DNA of 64,000 nucleotides. Origin: an uncultured Rhizobiaceae group bacterium. Its GTDB lineage: Bacteria > Pseudomonadota > Alphaproteobacteria > Rhizobiales > Rhizobiaceae. Below the pieces are notes generated by a model, which saw only the letters and a list, made by a program, of their open reading frames with translations, was not told the DNA's origin and did not search any database. Positions 1 to 6,672 of the stretch are shown here, piece by piece; the first letter of the stretch is position 1, and each line of letters starts with the position of its first letter. Where the stretch lies: positions 241,439 to 305,438 of the forward strand of contig CALGMR010000002.1 in assembly GCA_937958815.1 (NCBI GenBank). The letters run 5' to 3'. The position numbers and the translations under genes are program-made.

Positions 1-573
1 CTGCCCGCTCAGGCGACCGTTTTTAGCGCGGGTGATCCGTGTAGCAATTTCTATTTTGTCCAAAGCGGCTCCATTCGCGTCGATTTAATCACCGCAGATG
101 GAAAATCGGTGCTCTTGTACCGCATTGGCCCGAAACAAACCTGCATTCTTTCCACCTCGTGCTTGATATCCCATGAACACCATTGTGCGGAAGCAATGAC
201 TGAAACGGCTGTTGAGGCGATTGCGGTGCCAAAGGAAGAATTTGAGACTCTGCTGAGCACTTCCCAATCATTCCGCGAATTGGTGTTCCAATCTTTTTCT
301 CTTCGTTTTTCAACTATGATGGCCAAAATCAACGAAGTGAGCTTTGCGTCATTGGACAGCCGTCTGGCAGGCAGGTTGCTTGAGCTGGGCAAAGACAGGG
401 AAATCATCAAGATCACACACGAGCAACTGGCCAGAGACCTCGGTTCTGCCAGAGAAGTTGTCAGCCGCAAACTTTTGGATTGGGAAGCGAAGGGACTCAT
501 TGAGCGGGGAAGGGGTGATGTCCGCATTCTCGCACCCGTTCAACTGAAACAATTTTCCGCGCTTGGTGACTAA
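1..573 (+). CDS. Crp/Fnr-family transcriptional regulator (5' truncated by window edge)
   Basis: The reading frame is open from the first base, so the N-terminus lies outside the window. About 190 residues are visible. The first ~100 are the end of a cyclic-nucleotide-binding-type beta roll (FVQSGSIRVDL). The last ~70 form a Crp-type winged helix-turn-helix, seen in the segment THEQLARDLGSAREVVSRKL. Several cysteines (TCILSTSCLISHEHHCAEA) lie in the sensor part, where Fnr-like proteins often bind metal or sense redox, but I cannot assign a ligand. The next two genes correspond to a split YgaP, so sulfur or oxidative-stress control is a reasonable inference. Confidence 0.9.
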   Translation: MPAQATVFSAGDPCSNFYFVQSGSIRVDLITADGKSVLLYRIGPKQTCILSTSCLISHEHHCAEAMTETAVEAIAVPKEEFETLLSTSQSFRELVFQSFSLRFSTMMAKINEVSFASLDSRLAGRLLELGKDREIIKITHEQLARDLGSAREVVSRKLLDWEAKGLIERGRGDVRILAPVQLKQFSALGD

Positions 574-633
574 GTCACAGAAGCCTTGATCTCCTTCAGA
601 TATAAAGAGGTGTCATTGAGAAGGAGAAATATC

Positions 634-849
634 ATGAATTTTGCAAATGTGGGTTCCGCAGACAGAATGCTGCGTATTATTATCGGCGCTATTTTGATCT
701 TGCTGCCACTGCTCGGCGTCGTCGTCAGCGCATCTTCGACATTGGGTATCGCTTCAATGGTTGTCGGTATGGTGCTTGTTGTGACCGGATTTGTTAGTTT
801 TTGCCCCCTATATCGTATCATCGGTGCAAGCACGCGCGCCAAAAACTAG
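634..849 (+). CDS. DUF2892 (YgaP-like) membrane protein, 71 aa
   Basis: The start ATG follows a strong Shine-Dalgarno (AAGGAGAA, 7 bases upstream); an upstream in-frame start would lack one. The sequence opens with MNFANVGSADRMLRI and has two hydrophobic helices, ending near FCPLYRIIGASTRAKN. This is the short two-helix DUF2892 fold that forms the membrane part of E. coli YgaP. In YgaP the rhodanese domain is fused in front of it; here rhodanese is a separate gene just downstream. The gene lies between the Crp/Fnr regulator and the rhodanese gene, all on one strand. Confidence 0.88.
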   Translation: MNFANVGSADRMLRIIIGAILILLPLLGVVVSASSTLGIASMVVGMVLVVTGFVSFCPLYRIIGASTRAKN

Positions 850-869
850 GCTTGTCGTTTTTGAAAAAA

Positions 870-1142
870 ATGGGTTTTGGAAACCCAATTGAGAAAATTT
901 CTCCGGCTGACGCATATGAAGGATGTCTTGCCGGAGAAACAGTCATTATTGATGTGCGCGAAGCAAATGAGTGGCAACAAACAGGAACGCCAAAGGGGCA
1001 CCTTCGAATTGCGCTGAACGATGTTGATTTCGTCGAACAGGTGGCAGCGCTCACTGATGCATTTCCCCATGCGGCTCTGGCCATCAGTTGCAAAAGTGGT
1101 ATGCGGGCCGAAATGGCAACCCGTGTTCTGGCACTCAAATGA
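870..1142 (+). CDS. Rhodanese-like domain protein, short C-terminus
   Basis: The protein contains a rhodanese (sulfurtransferase) domain: VIIDVREANEWQQTGTPKGH is the conserved entry strand, and AISCKSGMRAEMA holds the active-site cysteine loop. The start is uncertain; ATG 870 and TTG 861 are both possible and neither has a clear ribosome site. The frame ends at LALK, about 30 residues before the end of a typical domain (the region containing the ..GG..W motif). Past the TGA the same frame stays open for about 60 codons and includes NLRLLE, faintly like the missing strand, so a premature stop is possible. Together with DUF2892 it corresponds to a split YgaP. Confidence 0.75.
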   Translation: MGFGNPIEKISPADAYEGCLAGETVIIDVREANEWQQTGTPKGHLRIALNDVDFVEQVAALTDAFPHAALAISCKSGMRAEMATRVLALK

Positions 1143-1309
1143 ACTTTCGTTCGTGAAGAAAATTTCCACAATTTGAGACTTTTGGAAACAACCAACAGAT
1201 TCACACCAATGGGAGCTGACGGGAATAAATCGGGAGTGTTCTGTTTGGAGCATTGTGCTAATTATTTTGTTCTTCGTTTCATATTCACGAGCGTATTTTG
1301 GCATACCTA

Positions 1310-2284
1310 ATGAACGACACCGCAATCAGAGCTGTATTGTTTACAAACCTTCAGTCGGTTGCAGTCCCATTTGTCAAAGCATGGTGTGAATCGGGAAACA
1401 GTATCGAAGGCGTAGTTGCGGAAGAGCGTTCTCGAAAGGTTTTTGAAAAGTCCGAAAAGCATGCACTTTTTAGTCCCCAGTGGTCATGGAACAAGAGTCT
1501 CGCTCGATACGCACCGAGCGCAGACATCACTTTTCTTCCAAACGAGTCCAAATGGGATCATTGGTCGAAGATCGCGGATCGTTACGAAGCCGATATTCTC
1601 ATTTCCATACATTTTATGAGCAAGATCCCCAATCACGTGCTTGGATCATTCCCAATGGGTGGAGTGAATTTTCACCCCGCCTTGCTCCCCCAATATGCGG
1701 GTGTTTGGCCGATACGTCAGATGATTGCGGACAACACGTATCAGAATTCGGCAGGTGTTACCCTTCACGTAGTCACCGAAAAATTTGATGAGGGCCCCAT
1801 TATCGCACAGGCGCTATTTATGGAGTCGGCATGGGAAAGCGAAAGGGCATTTGGATCGTCTATAGCGGGGGCTATTGCCCAGCTTTCCTCCACTTCCCTG
1901 ATTGATTGGTGTCGCGGAAAGCGCGAATCTGTTCAACAGGATTTCACAAAACGCTCTTGGGCTGGACTGAGCAATACGCCATTGATTGTTGAAACGGACT
2001 GGACGTTTGAACAATTGCTCGTTGCAAACCGTTTTCTTTATAGGAAACCGGGTCTTGCAGTTAAGATAGAGGGAGAGGGAGTCAGCCTCTTTCCAAAAAT
2101 TGAGCGAATTGGTGATCCAACTGGACAGGCAGCAATTGTTGCAAATAACAAAATCGAGTTTGATATCTTGGATGCAAAAGTGTCATCCAAGCCCGCTAGT
2201 CGGTTGGCCAAACCCTTCTTAAAACTATCGCACCGTATGAAGCGGATTACGTCACACCCCATTTTACCCAAAACCATTAGGTAG
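1310..2284 (+). CDS. Methionyl-tRNA/UDP-sugar-type formyltransferase-like enzyme
   Basis: A 324-residue protein with a Formyl_trans_N domain. The catalytic signature VNFHPALLPQYAG contains Asn120 and His122, and VTLHVVTEKFDEGPIIA is the following conserved His/Asp stretch. The family transfers a formyl group from 10-formyltetrahydrofolate to an amino group. The C-terminal half (after about residue 205) does not look like the Met-tRNA-binding domain, so housekeeping Fmt activity is unlikely. The ATG at 1310 is preferred over TTG 1298. It lies 128 bp upstream of the PqqD-like gene on the same strand, so N-formylation of a peptide or an acyl-carrier-bound amino acid in the pathway is possible (inference). 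Confidence 0.8.
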   Translation: MNDTAIRAVLFTNLQSVAVPFVKAWCESGNSIEGVVAEERSRKVFEKSEKHALFSPQWSWNKSLARYAPSADITFLPNESKWDHWSKIADRYEADILISIHFMSKIPNHVLGSFPMGGVNFHPALLPQYAGVWPIRQMIADNTYQNSAGVTLHVVTEKFDEGPIIAQALFMESAWESERAFGSSIAGAIAQLSSTSLIDWCRGKRESVQQDFTKRSWAGLSNTPLIVETDWTFEQLLVANRFLYRKPGLAVKIEGEGVSLFPKIERIGDPTGQAAIVANNKIEFDILDAKVSSKPASRLAKPFLKLSHRMKRITSHPILPKTIR

Positions 2285-2412
2285 GTCGATTTTTATTCAA
2301 AGTGGGAAATTGATTAAGTTTTGGCCATGGCAGAGCTCAGTGGCTTTCACCTATCCTGCAATCTCGCCTATGTGATATACGTTGGTCATTGCAGAAGTTC
2401 AGGAGGTTAGGA

Positions 2413-2688
2413 ATGGTTTCAGCAGATCATATTCTTAAACTATCGGAAGAAATATCCTTTCAGTCGTTGGGCGAAAACGAAGGTGGTGTCATTCTGGAGT
2501 TACAAGATGGTCAACTTCACACGTGTAATGACACAACCGTCGCATTTTTGAATTTACTTGATGGACATCGTACGATTGCTCAGATTGCCACGAAAATGAG
2601 TGAGGAATTTGAAGTGCAAGACGACGTGCTGATTGTGGATCTTCAGGAACTGTCTTCCAAATTACTTAAAGAAGGCATCGTTGTTTGA
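2413..2688 (+). CDS. PqqD-family peptide chaperone (RiPP recognition element)
   Basis: A 91-residue winged-helix PqqD-type protein. The start ATG has a textbook AGGAGG at 2401-2406. Family signatures seen are GGVILELQDGQLHTCN followed by TVAFLNLLDGHRTIAQIA. PqqD-like proteins bind leader peptides and present them to modifying enzymes; in lasso systems the B1 form recognises a YxxPxL leader motif. That motif occurs in the convergent small gene at 4244-4645. The next gene starts inside this stop codon (TTGA overlap). It also resembles the PqqD-like proteins of kinase-associated 'HPr-rel-A' cassettes. The general function is well supported; the substrate is inferred. Confidence 0.87.
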   Translation: MVSADHILKLSEEISFQSLGENEGGVILELQDGQLHTCNDTTVAFLNLLDGHRTIAQIATKMSEEFEVQDDVLIVDLQELSSKLLKEGIVV

Positions 2689-3215
2689 AATCCCAAGACC
2701 CTCAAATCAATATTGGGAATGACGATGTGAACAGTCCACAGCACACGCTTTTAGATGCCTACTTAAAGATTTGTGTTCGCTTTTGGGCATTGAAAATACC
2801 CTATCTGGCGAAAACGGATAAACTCGAAACTTTGATTTCAAAATGCGAGCCCAACACCACAAACACATTTTGGGGCATTCCGGCGAGCAGAATTAGGCGA
2901 CGTGTTCGCCGAGCAACTCGCAAACCATACTTCATGCGTCACCGACGTTGTCTCAGAGAAGGTTTGTTGCTTTATCGTTTTCTTACATTAGCTGGATACA
3001 ACCCCACGATACATTTTGGCATCGATCGAACGAGCATCGAAAGCGAAATCATGAGTGCCCATTGTTGGGTTAAGTGCGATGATGAAATATTTCTACCACC
3101 GGATGAAAACACAATTGAAATCGCGCAATATTCAAAACAAGGGCGTGTCACTGGTGTTCAAAACGTGCGCTTAAACCATTTGTCCGTCAGCGACAGTGCT
3201 GAGGTTAAATCTTGA
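2685..3215 (+). CDS. Lasso-type B2 leader peptidase (transglutaminase-like fold)
   Basis: A 176-residue protein with the lasso peptide biosynthesis B2 signature: RRCLREGLLLYRFL supplies the putative nucleophile Cys89 on a helix, and SAHCWVKCDDE supplies His126 with acidic partners. B2 enzymes are cysteine proteases that remove the leader peptide from a precursor bound by the PqqD-like B1 protein. The likely start is the TTG overlapping the preceding stop (TTGA); GTG 2727 is an alternative. No asparagine-synthetase-like lasso cyclase is present nearby, so classical lasso formation is not indicated. Confidence 0.85.
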   Translation: MKSQDPQINIGNDDVNSPQHTLLDAYLKICVRFWALKIPYLAKTDKLETLISKCEPNTTNTFWGIPASRIRRRVRRATRKPYFMRHRRCLREGLLLYRFLTLAGYNPTIHFGIDRTSIESEIMSAHCWVKCDDEIFLPPDENTIEIAQYSKQGRVTGVQNVRLNHLSVSDSAEVKS

Positions 3216-4225
3216 AACGCGCATGTAAATTCAATGGTCTTTCAATTTTCATTGAGGCCGATGATGCTGAACTGCTTGATGCACTAGACGCCTATTTGCC
3301 CGTTTCAAAGTTCTCTCTAGAAGATAGTTTCAACGCATCGATTGAATTGGTGCGTGAACCACCTGTAACGAGCCAATCAAAACCTATCGTCGACTGCAAA
3401 TTGTTAGACCAAGTTGAACTGGCACCTGAAGTTACTCAAACACTTTGGCAAGGTGAAAACGCATATCATCTCACAGTAGATCACCAATTTAGCTTGACGC
3501 TTTGCGCCGAAAGAAATTCGGCAAGCATGAAGATAGGGCAGTCTTGTTTAAGCTTGGCTCTGTTTTCTGGGCTGCTCTTTGCAGTTGACTTTGCCTTATG
3601 GCGCTGCGGTCAATATTTGTTGCATGCTGCTGCTGTGACTCTGCCTTGGTCTCAGAAAAGTTGCGCTGTTATCTTTGCGCCCAGCGGTCACGGTAAAACG
3701 ACAACGACTCTGAGCTTGGCAGCGGATGGATATGGTTTTATTACCGATGACGCCGTGGTCCTTTGCAAAAGTTCAGCCACGCAAGAGCCAGCCATGACTG
3801 TTTGGGGATTGCCACGAGATCTAAAAGTGCACACCAAAACGGCCAATTTGCTTCCGGTGCTCGCGCCATTGCTCACCAATATCTGGAACATTGACGATGA
3901 GCAGAGTGTTGCAATCGCTACACTGCCTCAAATTGGAATCAAAACCGTACGTCACAATGCAGAGCCAGACGTTTTAATCCTACTCGGTCCACGCAATGAA
4001 CGGGATCATCAACTCTTAGAAATTTCCAAAACCGAGTTTCTTATGGATGTGATGAAAGACAATTTACGCGCCAGCGGAGAAATGGGGGGCAAAAAAACAT
4101 CAGAGCAGTTCGAAACACTAAGCGCTCTGGTGTCATTAAAACCAACGTTCAGCCTAAGCGTTGGCAATAATATAAACAGTCTCGCGAGCTACTTAACCCG
4201 CGAGTTACAATTCATACAAAAATGA
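3212..4225 (+). CDS. HprK-like serine kinase associated with RiPP cassette
   Basis: A 337-residue protein whose C-terminal half carries an HPr-kinase-type P-loop, FAPSGHGKTTTTLSLAADG (about residue 155), and the partner motif FITDDAVVL typical of HprK. The N-terminal part has no clear match. In some lasso peptide clusters such kinases phosphorylate the precursor peptide, and HprK-related kinases recur with PqqD-like proteins and PF14907 nucleotidyltransferases, as here. The TTG start overlaps the B2 stop codon (TTGA), so the three genes are translationally coupled. The gene ends 18 bp from the convergent S74 gene. Kinase fold is secure; the substrate is inferred. Confidence 0.85.
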   Translation: MKRACKFNGLSIFIEADDAELLDALDAYLPVSKFSLEDSFNASIELVREPPVTSQSKPIVDCKLLDQVELAPEVTQTLWQGENAYHLTVDHQFSLTLCAERNSASMKIGQSCLSLALFSGLLFAVDFALWRCGQYLLHAAAVTLPWSQKSCAVIFAPSGHGKTTTTLSLAADGYGFITDDAVVLCKSSATQEPAMTVWGLPRDLKVHTKTANLLPVLAPLLTNIWNIDDEQSVAIATLPQIGIKTVRHNAEPDVLILLGPRNERDHQLLEISKTEFLMDVMKDNLRASGEMGGKKTSEQFETLSALVSLKPTFSLSVGNNINSLASYLTRELQFIQK

Positions 4226-4243
4226 GAACATGAGCGTTTCTGA

Positions 4244-4645
4244 TTAAACGGCTGAAACTGAATTCGACGTTGCATTGGCCTGAACAGCCAAAAAACCGTC
4301 TGTGGTCCATTCTTCGTATGTCGACATACGAATTCCGAGGCTGTCGTAATCAACCTGATAGTAGCCTTCTGGAAGCTTTGAGACAGCATGAGAGAACTGC
4401 GGTTGCTCAAGCAGATCTTGTGCCATAACGCCAACATAGACTGTGTCGCTCCAGTGATACTGGAAAGAATACAACTTGAGTCCGTTAGTGGCTTGACGAA
4501 GAGCAGTGATGTTCCGCTTGAGACGGCGGTCAGACACCTTCTTCACAAGAGGGCTAACGGCCGCAACTGCAGAAATTGCTGACAACTTGGAACGCTTGTC
4601 CAAAGTCGGTTTTTGATATGTTTTTTTCGTCTTGCTCACGGTCAT
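4244..4645 (-). CDS. Candidate RiPP-like precursor: YxxPxL leader fused to Peptidase_S74 self-cleaving chaperone
   Basis: A 133-residue protein with a two-part layout. Residues 1-37 are basic and Ala/Ser/Val-rich and contain KKTYQKPTL, an exact YxxPxL match (Tyr10, Pro13, Leu15), the leader motif recognised by lasso-type PqqD/B1 proteins. From residue 38 the sequence VSDRRLKRNI starts an intramolecular-chaperone S74 domain, followed by VYVGVMAQDLLEQPQFSHAV and YYQVDYDSLGIRM, all hallmark segments. In phage endosialidases this domain cuts itself off at the Ser of S-D-x-R-L-K using a Ser-Lys pair five residues apart; here these are Ser38 and Lys43. It is the last gene of the minus-strand operon. 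A role as precursor is inference; the S74 domain is clear. Confidence 0.8.
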   Translation of the reverse strand: MTVSKTKKTYQKPTLDKRSKLSAISAVAAVSPLVKKVSDRRLKRNITALRQATNGLKLYSFQYHWSDTVYVGVMAQDLLEQPQFSHAVSKLPEGYYQVDYDSLGIRMSTYEEWTTDGFLAVQANATSNSVSAV

Positions 4646-4700
4646 AATCCCTAGTTCTACAACGCCCTTCGCAGAACATTATCAATTATTGAATTCGAAC

Positions 4701-5726
4701 TCAAGCCTCAAGTGTCCTCGCTTGTGCGATGGAAGCTCTGTACAGTTTGCGCCTCCAGGATAGACTTGATCTTTTTTCACTGCGCGCGTCTGTGATTGTT
4801 CTTTGAGTGATCAAACGTGCCGGTGCGCTTTGCAAAAAACCCGCTTGCATTTGTTTGACGATCTGAAAGCATTTTTCATCGTTGAACACTCGGCCTGTGA
4901 TCAGCAGCGCGGACACAATGATCGAGTAGGCGCCAGATTTGAGAGCAGTTTCTTTCAGTTGTGGAACATCAATCGATCCTGCATATCCTGAAACCGATTG
5001 ATAAATATCTACAAGGTGCTGAAGTCGGTCATATTGATGACTGAGGGCGGTGTGTGTTGCGCTAACAAACAAAAGAGCTGTGGCATTTTCAGCGTTGCCA
5101 TTTCCGGCCTCTAATACGGTTTCATAACTCACAGAAACAGCAGCGCGTAACTTTGGATTGTGGGCCAAGTTTGTATGGATTTCGACATTCATGTCTTCCG
5201 AGTGTGGAGACAACCAGACATCTTCGCTGTAGTCTCTATCAAGCCGATAATCATGCGAAAAAGGTTTAAATCCAATACGCTCCATGATCTCATTTGCAGC
5301 ACGGCGTTGGCTAGCGGGAACCAAAATGTCCACATCTGTGAAGGTTCGTTCAGCGGGTGTTCTGTAAAGGCGTCTTGCGTGAGTACCACCTTTTATGATG
5401 ATGGCGTCCAATCCGGATTTTTTCAGCGCATCGTGTGCTCGCAAACCTTGTGCATTCAGCGCCATTTCCCAACCAAGTTGTTCAGCACGTCGTGCTTGCG
5501 CTTCTTTGAATGATGAATATCGCCCCTCATTGAGCCCAGAAGTCTTCAAGTGTTTGAGAACCGATGGCAGCACACCATGCAATTCTGCTGCGGTTAAAAT
5601 ATCGGCTGGATCGTCGGAGTTTTCCCATATCGGGGTTGTTGTCTGGTTATGTTGAGGGATGGATGCATCCACCAACCACTGTGCCTGTAGTTTGCTGAGC
5701 TTGGGATGAAGATGTTGTACCGCCAA
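4701..5726 (-). CDS. PF14907-type nucleotidyltransferase
   Basis: A 341-residue protein with a nucleotidyltransferase core. DAIIIKGGTHARRLY followed by ERTFTDVDILVPASQR supplies the GG and the DxD metal-binding pair (about residues 113-146), and NVEIHTNL is a probable third acidic strand. Uncharacterised members of this family recur in lasso/RiPP cassettes and with HprK-related kinases. The start is a TTG with AAGAGA eight bases upstream; no ATG is suitably placed. It lies 83 bp downstream of the acyl carrier protein gene and 55 bp upstream of the S74 precursor candidate. The transferred nucleotide and the acceptor are unknown. Confidence 0.8.
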   Translation of the reverse strand: MAVQHLHPKLSKLQAQWLVDASIPQHNQTTTPIWENSDDPADILTAAELHGVLPSVLKHLKTSGLNEGRYSSFKEAQARRAEQLGWEMALNAQGLRAHDALKKSGLDAIIIKGGTHARRLYRTPAERTFTDVDILVPASQRRAANEIMERIGFKPFSHDYRLDRDYSEDVWLSPHSEDMNVEIHTNLAHNPKLRAAVSVSYETVLEAGNGNAENATALLFVSATHTALSHQYDRLQHLVDIYQSVSGYAGSIDVPQLKETALKSGAYSIIVSALLITGRVFNDEKCFQIVKQMQAGFLQSAPARLITQRTITDARSEKRSSLSWRRKLYRASIAQARTLEA

Positions 5727-5809
5727 AGTGTGTCTCTTGCTGTTTCTGATCTTAGTTGCTTGGCCTTAAAGTGATGACCTACCGTTGCGAACCGCAACAA
5801 TGGCAAAGT

Positions 5810-6025
5810 TCAACCCGACTTCAAAATTTCTTCTATGCTTTCGATTGTGGTGAGGGTCAGCATTTCCATGGATGTTAACTCACGCCCCAGCGAGGCTTCT
5901 ACAGATAGCATAATGCGCATATGACCAAGACTATCCCAACCACTGATCTGGGAAAAATGTCCCTTGCGAGGTATCTCACCCAAAGGCCTGTTCAATGCAG
6001 TTGCAATAAGGGTGTTCGCAGTCAT
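5810..6025 (-). CDS. Acyl carrier protein
   Basis: A 71-residue four-helix carrier protein. ISGWDSLGHMRIML contains the phosphopantetheine attachment serine (Ser32 in D-S-L). Its start overlaps the stop of the upstream GNAT gene by four bases (ATGA), so the two are co-translated. In this operon it would carry an acyl or amino-acyl group activated by the AMP-forming ligase encoded first. It is not in a fatty-acid synthesis context (no fab genes nearby), so a dedicated biosynthetic carrier is more likely than the housekeeping AcpP. Confidence 0.9.
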   Translation of the reverse strand: MTANTLIATALNRPLGEIPRKGHFSQISGWDSLGHMRIMLSVEASLGRELTSMEMLTLTTIESIEEILKSG

Positions 6026-6639
6026 GTGCCCGTTGTCTCATCATGATTGGAATTCTGAAGAGCCGACCTACTTTCCGCTAAATCTTTCCATTCGTCCCTC
6101 AACAAACCGAAGATGACAACGTCAATTAATTTGCCGTTTCCCAAATCCTTTGCATGCTGGCGCATAACGCCTTCTACTTTAAACCCGAGCGATTGATAAT
6201 TGAAAATTGATGGCAAGTTACGAGCCCGTGGCAGGCCGTAGAGTTTCGTGCAAGCAGTATTTGTAAACATGTAATCACAAACGGCAGTACGAATCTCGAT
6301 GACAGCGTTTTTACCCCACCAGTCCCGATTTTTAATCACGACCGTCAACTGGCCGATGTCATTGTCTTCCATTTGGATAGTGTGGTAGCCGACAAAGTCT
6401 TCCGTGCCTTTGAGGAATATGGCCCAGCATATTCCACGCTTTCCCCGAAGAGACTTGAAGGACTTTCTCCATTTTTTTTCGGTCATCCCCACAGTCTGCA
6501 CACCTAGCGTTCGCATCAACTCAATATCTTTTGTCCACGAGAACGTTTCACGAGCCAATTGAAGAGCCGTCCAGCGCTTTAGAACAAAGCGTTCGGTCTC
6601 GATTGTAATCGGCTCAATCTTATCATTGAAAAACAGCAC
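6022..6639 (-). CDS. GNAT-family (RimJ/RimL-like) acyltransferase
   Basis: A 205-residue GNAT fold protein. It opens with the typical ITIETERFVLKRWTALQ strand-helix. It ends with the RimJ-type motif SLGFKVEGVMRQHAKDLG followed by KLIDVVIFGLLRDEW. RimJ/RimL-like enzymes acylate amino groups, usually from acyl-CoA; some relatives take the acyl group from a carrier protein. The gene lies between the ligase and the carrier protein and overlaps the latter by four bases. A transfer from carrier to peptide or small amine is a reasonable inference. The acetyl-CoA phosphate loop is not obvious, which would fit use of a carrier-bound donor. Confidence 0.85.
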   Translation of the reverse strand: MLFFNDKIEPITIETERFVLKRWTALQLARETFSWTKDIELMRTLGVQTVGMTEKKWRKSFKSLRGKRGICWAIFLKGTEDFVGYHTIQMEDNDIGQLTVVIKNRDWWGKNAVIEIRTAVCDYMFTNTACTKLYGLPRARNLPSIFNYQSLGFKVEGVMRQHAKDLGNGKLIDVVIFGLLRDEWKDLAESRSALQNSNHDETTGT

Positions 6640-6672
6640 GGTTTGTTCTTACAATTTGGCCCGTAACGGGAC

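Noticed and set aside
846..1325. 159-codon minus-strand ORF across the rhodanese gene
   Set aside because: It has no recognisable domain or start signal, while the plus strand has a clear rhodanese active-site loop.
2413..4645. Classical lasso peptide cluster
   Set aside because: B1-like and B2 genes and a leader motif are present, but no asparagine-synthetase-like cyclase and no typical ~40-residue precursor with a Gly-first core were found.
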